37,280 bases of DNA from Echinococcus granulosus (Eukaryota; Platyhelminthes; Cestoda; Cyclophyllidea; Taeniidae): assembly GCF_000524195.1 (NCBI RefSeq), contig NW_020170393.1, forward strand, positions 1,300,240-1,337,519, in the 5' to 3' direction. The notes beneath the pieces were generated by a model. That model had not been told where the DNA came from. It searched no databases and was given only the letters and a program-made list of their open reading frames with translations. The stretch's first letter is position 1; each line of letters starts with the position of its first letter. Made by a program: the position numbers and the translations under genes. Positions 21,691-31,165 of the stretch are shown one piece after another.

Positions 21691-21755
21691 GTTTGACTGA
21701 GTCAAACAATGACCTCAGAGTCATTGTCCTTAACGGTCCCTGGGGATAGACCGTT
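21691..21755. repeat. Three consecutive perfect hairpins
   Basis: Hairpin 1 at 21691-21707: 8-bp arms GTTTGACT/AGTCAAAC with a 1-base centre. Hairpin 2 at 21707-21726: 7-bp arms CAATGAC/GTCATTG, 6-base loop. Hairpin 3 at 21732-21755: 7-bp arms AACGGTC/GACCGTT, 10-base loop. Hairpins 1 and 2 share base 21707. No coding frame or known RNA family was recognised around them. Confidence 0.85.
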
Positions 21756-22200
21756 TCAATTCCATGCTGTTCGCCTTCATTTGGTCGTTTAGAGTGGTGA
21801 TCGTGACTAATTACATAATTTGCCCTGCTAGCAACGGTTTTCCCCAAAGGCTCCAAAAACACTTCTTCTTGGGAATGTTCGCATGTTTACCACCAATCCT
21901 TCAGGGAGTAGCATTACACTAAGATTGGACAAATGATCAAGACATTACATAGTCCACTCTCCTTTCGAACGTGGGTCTTACGCTCCCACTAGGTAAATCC
22001 CCCGTCGGCTACCATAACGCTGTCGGTTGTGATAGCAAAACAATCATGAACCAAGGGTAACAACCAGTAAAATGGGGTAAGACTGGGTGGGTATTTAATT
22101 GAATCTTTACTCATCTCTCCTGGCTATTTTACTAGATATAAGATTCAGTCTTACTTGGAAACGACATTGGAAGAAGACGGAATGTGCTTGCCATCACGTG
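21756..22200. other. Stretch without recognised gene
   Basis: No dynein similarity; AAA6 exons would be expected somewhere between 21.3 and 25.5 kb but none is visible. Confidence 0.5.
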
Positions 22201-22205
22201 TGTCC

Positions 22206-22285
22206 ATCACGAGTCATAAGAACACTAGCCCAAAAGCGGAACCATTTAATAAAGAATAGCATTTATAAAAGTTTTGTGGGGATAC
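22206..22285 (+). repeat. R2 repeat, copy 1
   Basis: It shares the order GAACACTAGCCCAAAAG, ATTTAATAAA and GTTTTGTGGGGA with copy 2 at 27.4 kb, same strand. Similarity extends over about 80 bases and fades on both sides. The element class is unknown. Confidence 0.65.
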
Positions 22286-25200
22286 GATTTCGCATCCGTT
22301 CCTCCTTTACCTTGGCGACAAGTGGTAGGGAGTGAACACTGCCGGAACACACAAATTGGCTTTGGCATTTTTTCAACCAAAAATGATCATATATGCCAAA
22401 TTCTTATCACAAACTCGAAGCTATCCTTCCATTTCTTGGTAAACAGAAGAAGGACTTTGCAGTCCACTACTTAAATGAAAGGCTATTCATAGGCACCTCA
22501 CAACTCCCTGAATTGGTATGTACGTAGGCTAATGCAGCAGTAAATTAGCGATCATAACTGCCAACCTTCAATTCAACTAATGAATGTTTCCTGCTTTCCT
22601 TCGGACGAAAATGTCTAGGAAGCGGATCACAACGTTATGTTTGTAGGGTTGATGAAAAAAACATTGTTTCTCAATTCGTGATGATCATTATAATAGCAAA
22701 GAGAAGCAGCATGGTAGAAACATAAAGTCTCCTTAGTTGCTTTGATCTTATAGTGACAGAAACTGATTCCACTGCGACCGTTTATTACAAGCCCTATCGT
22801 GCAACTCAGATGCAAGGCAAAAGGCACTAGAAGTGGACAGAGAATATTTCAAATGGTATTTAAAGCTAGCGGCTTAGCCATACTTTCATTTTAAAAGTAT
22901 TTAACTGATCAACCTTGATTAATAGATATGTATAAGGTGCTTGGTCCACCTCCGGCAATACGCCTGAATAGCAGGAAAAGTGGGATGGCAATTTGTAGCA
23001 ACTTTAAAATGCACTCCCCTGATTGTGGAATCCTTATCCATGGTGATCACGCATACAGACATTCAGCTTTTGAAGTCACCAGATTCTCTGACCTCTTAAG
23101 AGCAGAGACAGTGGTTTGGAGTTCATTGCATATACAAATCATAGAAAATAAACTTTGATTCTTAAATCACAATAATGGCAGGAAACAATTGAAAAGAGGA
23201 ACACTAGAGATATAAAATTACAATCTTGGTGCGTTGATACTCATTCTTAGAAAAAAACTATGCAATTCGTACTCCTTTTCAAATTTTAGGTCTCCAGTTA
23301 AAGGCAAGAATTTAAGAATAAAGGGGTAAATGAATCAACGCAATTTTGAAATTTAGAATGTCCTTGAGTTCCAAAAAGAATTACATCTTGTCTCAACATC
23401 CACCTCAAAATTCAATTGTTTTCAATCCACGTTTTTAGGTGGTGTTGATTCACAAATTATAGGTTGCCAGGCTTCCGGAAGTGAGCATTTCTCTATCTCA
23501 GGTCGCGATTATTCCGTTCTAATCCAATTACTTTGGACTGCAGCTCAAACCGGCCACATCTTTCAGGGTTAAGTTTGAGAGTCAGTACTCCCTCTAGCCA
23601 GCTCACATAGCAGAACTTGTTCTAAGCTTCGAGCATTGTTACACTTCTTGTTTTAACCGAGCATTCATTCATAGATGTCCATGTTTAAACACCCATGTTA
23701 TCAAGTCACAATTTGTTCCGTAGGACAAAAATTGGATTGTTTGTAGGTTCCCATAGCAATTTTTATACCTTTTTCAAGATTATTGTTAGTTTTGGACTCC
23801 ATTGCATTAATAAACCACTTGAGAAAGTATTTCAGTCCTTTCCAGACAACTATCTGCCCAAAAGAATAATTAGGAGTAACTCAAAGGCAGAAGATTCACA
23901 GTTGGCACTAATTGAATAGTCTTAATTTATTAATTTAAGGCGAGGCCCGACTTTTTAGAACCAACCAGGTGATTCTAAATATCAACTCTTCCTACCTACT
24001 TATTTTCACAACTTTAAAAAAAGCGTCAGCTGAAGTAACTACCGTCCATTTGCAAAAATGAATCAAGGAGGTTATAAACCTACTACATTAAGTTGTCTTT
24101 TTAGTGTTTTTTTTAGTTAGAAGTGCAATAAGGTTTGTATTTAGCACTAAAAATTTCACCACTCCCTTTGAAGCACAACTTTGTAAATCAACTTTCCCAC
24201 CTCAGGCCAGTCATTCAATTCGTAAGCAAAGAATGATGCATACAAACAAGACTAAGTAAACAATTCTTTCGGCAAAACAGGGTTTTGATGCAATGCCCGG
24301 TAATAAATTGCTTTATTTCCTTTCTCATATTTTCCTTAACTCAATAACGAGTCATTTCACCTAGTCATTTGCAATTAGTCGTAGACTAATCGGAAGTTCC
24401 ACTAAAGAGAATAGGTTTCTTTAAATAAATTACGTATTCGTGAACACGACGACACACAAAAGCTATCGTAACTCAAAATCCAAACCCATTTTATTGACCC
24501 ATTACTCCATACCATTTGACGAAATACTACATATTTCACATTCGTTCTCTGCTAATCTTATTTCGAAAAACAATTTTACAGAAAAATCTTCACACTTCGA
24601 TGGGCTTAAGTTAAAGCACACAGCAATGACCGTCTGCGTTTGTCGGTCCTGCTTTTCCCTGAGGGCATAAAGCAAGATGATGGGAGACAGTCACGCTTTT
24701 GGTGAAAAATTTTCCCCAGCTTTTATCACCCAACATAACCATTCCATATTCAGCACTTAAGATTTTTTTATGCAGCCATGGTTTTGAACTGGAAAAATCC
24801 TTCTTTGCGTATGGTATTCCCCTCTTCTGTCTAAGTATAGCCATTAAGGATAGACCAATGTTGGGTGGTCTGACAAATTTATTTATAGTGCCTTGTTTTT
24901 GACTGGATGTCACCGAATAAATAATTTATTAGTCAACCTTCCATCCACTACTTTTTTGCTTAAAAAAGCCTCTATTTCTCAATGACCAGTTTCTTTTATT
25001 GACTGATCATAATCCCCGTCCACACTTTCCTAATTTTAGCAGATTTGAGCGATTTGGAAAAAAATTGAGCATTAAACAAAATTTCTGCAAGAGCGTGACT
25101 TCCTCTATCGTACATTTTTTTTCCTCCTTGGATTTTGTTAATTGGAGGGGGGAAGATGGCCTAACTTTTGGCAGCAGACGTGAACGTATTTTACCGTTGG

Positions 25201-25477
25201 AGTATTTCTAAAATTTTCACTAGTTAAATCTATCATGCCATTAGAGGAAATAAATATTAATACTGTTAATGGAGAAATATTTTTTGGGGGCATATACTCT
25301 TTTTGTTCTCAGTTGCTTCCTCACAAATGAGTTCTACTCGCAAAATCCGCTACATATTTGGTACTAAATAATAAATGTTTGATTGATGATGGCGATTTTT
25401 ACACTCATTAACTCTAGATCACTTTCTACATGTTTACACAGGATCTACGTTGACTCAACATCCATAACTCCGTAATA
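22286..25477. other. Large AT-rich intronic stretch
   Basis: About 3.2 kb with only chance ORFs up to about 100 codons on either strand. No dynein AAA6 segment, RNA gene or transposon protein was recognised. Confidence 0.5.
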
Positions 25478-25690
25478 ATTCTTCTTAGAGGTGGTGTAGA
25501 TCCCATTTCGTTTCATCCCCATAGACCAAGGCTAGGAGGATGGCAAGCCCCAACGCATCGCACATCGCATGTCAGGGCTCCTGGATACTACTCCAGAACT
25601 GCCATTTCTCTCCTAATGACATCATAAAATTGTCCACTCTCCTCTCGCGAGTAAAGAAGAAAAGGAAACATATTACAGAGTTCTGACAGA
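25478..25690 (+). pseudogene. DNAH5/8-like: Dynein C-terminal exon relic with the LLQNCH motif
   Basis: IPFRFIPIDQG*ED matches IETRYVSMGQGQEV, with TAG at 25533 replacing Gln. A shift near 25580 gives QGSWILLQNCHFSPNDIIKL, matching [20 protein letters not shown]. The motif W-x-LLQNCH is a hallmark of all dynein heavy chains in the segment after AAA6. The preceding AAA6 exons are not found. Confidence 0.88.
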
Positions 25691-25774
25691 TCCTCTTTCA
25701 CCCACAGGTACTTTAGATGAATCTGCCATGGGACAGCACACTCCGCTGCTGACTATCAGCTACACTAAAAGCAA

Positions 25775-26090
25775 AAAGATAGTGATATCGGACGAATTTT
25801 GTCCGTAGATCACCGCGGATGAACACATCCGAGTCTCGGTCAACTTTTTGCAGATATTGGCGTAGTTTACCAACCAACCATCCGGGGGCTTACGCTCGGC
25901 TGTGTGTCCGTGTGCACTGCAAAGTCGTCCTCTACACGATAGCGTTTCTGCACAGAACACCGGAGGTGGTCGGTTCCTTGTGAGTTCAAACTGACGAACT
26001 ACAATATTCTCTAGTGGAGTTCACGAGGAGCCACATTGATAAGATATAGGTTGCGAGAAGAAATATCAAATCTAACATGGGTCATCGTCT
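25775..26090 (+). pseudogene. DNAH5/8-like: Dynein C-terminal exon relic
   Basis: VISDEFCP*ITADEHIRVSV, then NFLQILA*FTNQPSGGLRSA aligns without gaps to [20 protein letters not shown] and [20 protein letters not shown]. Stops are TAG at 25806 (for Trp) and TAG at 25863. A shift gives VVLYTIAFLHRTPEVVGSL (MLYAVAFLHSTVQERRKFG), then PCEFKLTNYN (PYEFNQADFN) and LVEFTRSHIDKI*V (TVQFIQNHLDDMDV; TAG at 26047). Confidence 0.92.
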
Positions 26091-26196
26091 TCCCCAAAAT
26101 TATCTTATGGTTTTCCCAAACCTTAAACTAGGCTAGTCCGTTTGCAATGCACGATTCAGTGCAATCACAGAGACCAGGAACCGCTCAAGAGCGCAG

Positions 26197-26232
26197 GTCA
26201 CATACTTGTGACGCTACTAGCAAATGTATTAA
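26197..26232 (-). repeat. Palindromic dispersed repeat, copy B
   Basis: Read on the minus strand it matches copy A (18135-18172) at about 30 of 36 bases, including TTAATACATTTGCTAGTAGC and the palindromic core GTCACA-AGTA-TGTGAC. The outer GC/GC pairs of the copy A palindrome are not kept on one side. Confidence 0.6.
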
Positions 26233-27062
26233 GACCTATTTTAGGTGTGTCTAAAAGCTTCATTTTTTTGACTCTTGCTTGGTTAAAGCCCACTTCATGA
26301 ATTAAAAAGGCTTAAAATAACTTGGGATAATCAGGAGGCAATTTAAAAGCACTTATGTAAATAGTCATCCTGCTGTTTTTCCAGTACCTAGGGCGCACAT
26401 ATCTTTTATGCTTTAAGTGGTAATGCTAATTTAAAACCACTTTACATTTTATTACTGTCACAAATGGCTAGTAGAGGCCATTTATATTTATATCTTAGAT
26501 AAATTTAGAAGGAGCAATAACTTTCCGACCTTCTTGAATTGCTCTGTTCATGAGGTGGGAGACAGGAGGTGAAGCAGCATGAAGCGGCTCACGCCACACC
26601 ATAGATGTTCGTGCGCAACTATCATCGTGTCAATTAGATCTTCTCTTCCGTCATGAATGCTACAGCCGCTGTGTCTATTTAAGCCCCGCCATCGGGCGCT
26701 GTCAGTAATTTTTACCGTTACCGTACCGCCTTCTGGAATTTCAACGCCGAGTCACGCTGTCTGCTTCAGATGGGGCGGCCAAAATTGGCAACACTGGTGT
26801 GCCTTTATGGCCCGTAAACACCAAGCCGTCAGGCTTTGCTTGAGTGTTCAATTGTTTCTTTCAGGCGTGGGGGTACTTCAGACGCCACTCTTCCTTGCGC
26901 TGTCTATAAAATTGACTATTTTTAGCCCCATCCGTACCTATTTTTAAATCAAAAGGCCTGAGTGGTCACTCATGCTTTGCTTTGTTTTAATCAAATGTAG
27001 TCTCATAATAAAAGTAGTTGACACAATTTTTAACTTTTAAAAGGATTGAATAAAGACTTTTC
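26233..27062. other. Intron-like stretch, no gene recognised
   Basis: A 96-codon ORF at 26657-26947 shows no recognisable motif and no dynein similarity. Confidence 0.5.
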
Positions 27063-27232
27063 TGAAGATGACTGAAGACAAAAAAACTTGAGCAAAAAGT
27101 GTATTGCCGACGCACAGATGGGCTGGGGACTGCTGTAATAGCTTAGAGGCCAGGCCGCTCAGCCGGGGTACATTGGTGGAGCGCTTGGTACCTGCATAAC
27201 CAAAACAAAGAGCTTAACAAACAATTAAAGAT
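27063..27232 (+). repeat. R1 repeat copy 3
   Basis: Landmarks: CTGAAGACAAA, GTGTATTGCCGACGCACAGA, GGGCTGGGGACTGCTGTAAT, CCGCTCAGCCGGGGTACATT, GGTGGAGCGCTTGGTACC, ATAACCAAAACAAAGAGC. This copy spans nearly the full inferred unit. Confidence 0.7.
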
Positions 27233-27404
27233 TTACATAGCCTTGGTCACAACGTAGTCGGTGCCGAAAGCAAAAACACCCACCAATCAAGTAAGGAAAC
27301 GCTTAACCTCAAGGTCACTAATTCCTCTTAGCAATTCCATTGAATCTTCAGTTTCGTCCTGCTGGAAGACTGCATTAGGGGAAGGAGAAAAGCGTTGACC
27401 ACCT

Positions 27405-27485
27405 CGCTAGTCTTTAGAACACTGGCCCAAAAGTAGAGCTATTTAATAAAAGGTGGGGTTTGCAATGGTTTTGTGGAGGTAAAGT
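27405..27485 (+). repeat. R2 repeat, copy 2
   Basis: GAACACTGGCCCAAAAG, ATTTAATAAAA and GGTTTTGTGGAGG correspond to copy 1 at 22.2 kb. It lies between R1 copies 3 and 4. Confidence 0.65.
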
Positions 27486-27754
27486 TTTCCTCCTATTCAT
27501 CTCTCCAGCTGGTGGAGAGGTATCGTAGACAGCTCTATTACAAATTTTTCAAATAGGTCACTACTAGTGTCAACTCAATTTTGTATAGCTTTACATCAAA
27601 TCGTGGGAGTGGAGTAATTGCCAAACCTAGGTTGCCACTGATACTCCCATCTGCAGAACATGTTCTCCTTCCGTCACGCCAAGGTTTAGCATCCAACAAA
27701 AGGAAGCAAAGTGGTTGTCCTTTGGAAACGACTTCGCTTCCCGCTGCTAACAAT

Positions 27755-27935
27755 GCAGCACCCTGGAAAGTCCATGAATAAGAAGGAAGGCATAATACTT
27801 AGGCAGAATATGTTTTACTGACGCACCTAGAGGGTCAGAGGGGCTACTGCCAGGGTCCGGAGAATAGACCATCCGGCAGAGGTACAATAGCGGAGGCCTA
27901 CGTAACCGTACAACCAAAACGAAGCTTTAAACAAG
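27755..27935 (+). repeat. R1 repeat copy 4
   Basis: Landmarks: GCAGCACCCTGG, GGCATAATACTTAGGCAGAA, TATGTTTTACTGACGCACC, GGGCTACTGCCAGGGTCC, GGCAGAGGTACAATAGCGGA, CGTAACCGTACAACCAAAAC, GAAGCTTTAAACAA. The most complete copy, and a good reference for the unit. Confidence 0.7.
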
Positions 27936-29037
27936 CAGGAGAAGCATTACCATTTCACATTTTGACCCTGTTTTAAATCTCTTGTACTAATCTTATCAAG
28001 ATGGAAAAAGATCATGGATTTTGGTAACAATGGGGACGCCCTCCAACATCCGACCTGCTGGATCAACACCTCTAGCCTGTAGGAGGCGGCAGCGCCTCCG
28101 CCATTTCAATAAACTTTACAACAGTTCTATGTCACAATGGAAACAACAAACAATGCATAAGATGCAGTCTTGAGACAGCAGAACATCATTTTCGTGCGGT
28201 GATAACTCGCAAAATTAGTCCCCATTTATGGCTTAGCCGTTTTTTTTTCTACGCAGAAGTTCTGCTCCCTTATCCAACTCATTAGTTAAGTACCTCGGCA
28301 CAGCCACCTTGTATGCCTCCTCATTCTCCAATCCGTAAGGATTCCGTGTCACCGCATATGGCCTTGACTGGGGGCTATTCACCATTACTAAATCTGATTT
28401 CGAATTAAACGCAAGGATATATAAATTGAATTACCTAAACTGTGAACCATAGTAATTTACTTTAATGAAGGAAACTAACAGCTCTGCCTCAACTGCCTTC
28501 GAACGGGATGCTTGACAATCTTCTCGATGGTGTCATTAACTTAGGTCATAAAATCCGCTTCGTTCAGAGGGTTATGCTGCATATAACACTTTCTGCATGA
28601 AATTAAATGTTTACTGTGCGATTTGTTGGACGTTATTCAAGAACTCTGAAGGTGACCAAAGGAGCAGCCTCTAATTTACCACCTTTAACTTCAAGCCATC
28701 AAAATGTGCAAAAGGAGTCCTCTAACACTCCTAACCTTGATGAAGGCGAGGGAGAATATTACCGACTTATCGGTTTTACAGGTTCTTAGAGTGTGGTACT
28801 TCTCAGCATAAAATTTGATGACAATGAATAGCAGCAGAACTATAACGACTATTCCAAAGCGTCCATCCCATGGATTAATCAGGTCAAGAAACACTTCCAA
28901 CTCCTTTGGGTGTTTCAGATGAAATCATTAGCAGAACACTTAAACTAATGCTTTTTGCTGACCCTAAGGTGTGGAAGAAACTAAAAAGGTAATAAGTAAA
29001 AGTAGTGAAGCAAAAAAGTGGATTCCAATGGATACAG
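27936..29037. other. Intron-like stretch, no gene recognised
   Basis: It contains a GC-rich inverted repeat near 28082-28099 (GGAGGC/GCCTCC arms). ORFs at 28607-28789 (+) and 28691-28900 (-) overlap and show no motif. Confidence 0.5.
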
Positions 29038-29545
29038 GCTATAGACTGGAGGTGCGTGCGCTACCTCCTCTTAGAGATGCAATTCTGCGGACCCATTACC
29101 CACCACGAGGATGCTCTTCATCATGGTGACTCTCACTAAGCATGTTTCAACAAGAATTTGGTCGCGCACCGAGCTACTTCATTCAACAGTTGTCCTCGGC
29201 GGACCAGCATCTTGGGTTCACTTACCCTTGCACGCCAGGTACTCAACCCTGTTCTACAAGAGCATGATCGCCATAATCCAGTCCACTACAGATCCAAAAG
29301 TCATATACGTAGACTTTGGTGCCAACACAGGATCCAAAAAGAAGATACTAGTACGTAAGCTCTGCAAATCCAAGCTATACACTACCATTAACCTACGGTC
29401 CCTTCACTCTGCACAAAAGACTGAAAACTTTCGGCAGTATCAAACCAAACATTCTCTTCCTGCTACAGAAAAGTGATAGCATTCAAAACCCTCCAGATTT
29501 AAGAAGAGGGTGTTAGGGAATACGCTTGATGCTAGATATGAAAGA
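29038..29545 (+). pseudogene. DNAH5/8-like: Dynein C-terminal exon relic
   Basis: It follows a GATACAG acceptor. AIDWRCVRYLLLEMQFCGPI, then T matches [20 protein letters not shown]. A shift and a deletion lead to YFIQQLSSADQHLGF (family [20 protein letters not shown]). Another shift gives KSMIAIIQSTTDPK (AKDVLDTILGIQPKDT). A last shift gives TLPLTYGPFTLHKRLKTFGS, then IKPNILFLLQKSDSIQ ([36 protein letters not shown]). The three frames explain why two overlapping ORFs of 66 and 121 codons appear here. Confidence 0.88.
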
Positions 29546-30289
29546 TCGTCTTAAGTTAAAGCCTTCGAGATGCAATGGTCTCTATTTACCTCCATGTGAG
29601 TTAGACTATGTCATGCCTGTGACACCGATATTCATCTAAAAGGTTTCCATAGAAGTAATCACCAAAGTCTTGTGTGGTTTTTGAACTTCATTTTCCCTAT
29701 TTAAATCTTAAAAAACCCAGTCAAGTAGCTTTTACTTTTTAGCACCAATTTATGCAAAAGTCTGTAACAAATAATGGGAGATATAAACAGGGAATTGGGG
29801 AAGGAATGCAGATGTTAAACAAAGCGCCCAAAAATAGTGTGTCTGGAAATGTTTAAGCTTAAAATTCACAAAGAAAGAGGTTATTTTGCTGGGGAGCAAA
29901 AACTCTTAGCTGCACGAAATTCGTGATTATAACCAGAAAAATAAATGTTACTTCTCATGGTTTGTAGCACTCAAATGAGGCCAAAAGTCTTTAGTAGCTC
30001 TACATATTGCAATGAGCTTGTGACACCTCGCCATTTTCGTAGTCAAGGTAGACACTCAACATTGCCCTTAATTTTTACCTGACTGGCGTTATATTTTACG
30101 TACGGGTTTTTAAGTTTTAGGGGCCTCCTTGGTACTGAAACCACAAATTTATGACTAACAGCAGATAAAGCAGATGTTCAAACAGATTTCCACGTTGAAG
30201 GCCATTCCTTTACCCATTAAAAGCCTTATCTTCAGAGAGAATGAGCCATTTTTTAGGCCTAATTTTAGAAAATCCTATTCTAATTGACT
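29546..30289. other. Intron-like stretch, no gene recognised
   Basis: No ORF or repeat that I can support. Confidence 0.5.
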
Positions 30290-30475
30290 GTAGCATCTTA
30301 AGTTCCTCCTGAGGTCTAAAGAACGCATAAGATTTGGAGAGGAAATGTTGTGCAGACGTAAAGAAGGCCTTGGCGTCTACTGGTATGCCTGAGAGGTCAT
30401 GTCTCCCCAGTTGAAGTACAAGGGCGGAGCTTAAGTGTTCGCAAAACCAAAGTGAAGGGTTAAACGAATAATCCA
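30290..30475 (+). repeat. R1 repeat copy 5
   Basis: Landmarks: AGCATCTTAAGTTCCTCCTG, GAACGCATAAGATTTGGAGA, GCGTCTACTGGTATGCCTGA, GAGGTC, GTACAAGGGCGGAGCTTAAG, GCAAAACCAAAGTGAAGGGT, TAAACGA. More diverged than copy 4, but all landmarks are in order. Confidence 0.65.
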
Positions 30476-30762
30476 AGTTTTGCAATAACAATCTGACCTT
30501 TATGGAATTACACTCAGAAGTTGGAAGGATTGCTTTCTAAAAGCCCTGAACTGGAACAAGGGATTACTTGCGAATTGGGAGGACTACGGCCTGAGTAACT
30601 GTTGTCGTAGACAAGTGCATTTCTAATGGCTCTTTCCATAGAGATATTGAGTTGAGCAGGAAAGAGGCTTAAAATAAGTTGATGAGAGTAAGTTATTGCA
30701 TTCTCTAATCTAATATACTTTGACTAAATATAGTAGGGAGTGAAAGTATGAAAAAGCCGCAG

Positions 30763-31005
30763 ACTAGCTCCGTACAAGTTGGTGGTTGAGAAGCTGGTTA
30801 ACGTGTCAGTGATGCGATTTCAGATCTCCTGGAAAGTCTCAAATATATGGTCTTGATTTAGGGAGCTGAAGGAGAGGAAAGATCAGTTCCACTCTTAGCT
30901 CAGTACTGGTGCCCTGCATTCATTCTGGTTCCCGGGTTTGTTCAAGCTATGGGAAAAAGGCCACGGATTCACCTTGCGGATTATAAATGTAGACGTAGCT
31001 AAGAG
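30763..31005 (+). pseudogene. DNAH5/8-like: Dynein C-terminal domain exon relic
   Basis: LVVEKLVNV (family TIIMSENLRDAL) is followed by FQISWKVSNIWS*FRELKER and KDQFHS*LSTGALHSFWFPG, then LFK. This matches ARIPAWWKKASW...FTELIERNSQF and GRPHCFWMTGFFNPQ. KGHGFTLRIINVDVAK corresponds to NKGWALDNMVLCNEVTK after loss of about ten codons. Stops are TGA near 30855 and TAG near 30898. R1 copy 6 begins about 15 bases downstream. Confidence 0.8.
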
Positions 31006-31017
31006 TAGTTGTCTAAC

Positions 31018-31165
31018 GCCTTAAGTCTCTCCTGAAGACGAAGGGACACATGATGGCAGGGCGGACTATATATCTTTGACGTGCGGTAGGGCTGGGGACC
31101 GCCGGCATAGGGACAAACAGCGGTATGATCTTTTGGTTAAGTAACGTCGAAATACAAAAGTACAA
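31018..31165 (+). repeat. R1 repeat copy 6
   Basis: Landmarks: CCTTAAGTCTCTCCTGAAGA, CGAAGGGACACATGATGGCA, ACGTGCGGTAGGGCTGGGGA, CCGCCGGCATAGGGAC. The distal half is diverged. It lies immediately after the relic exon ending near 31005. Confidence 0.6.
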
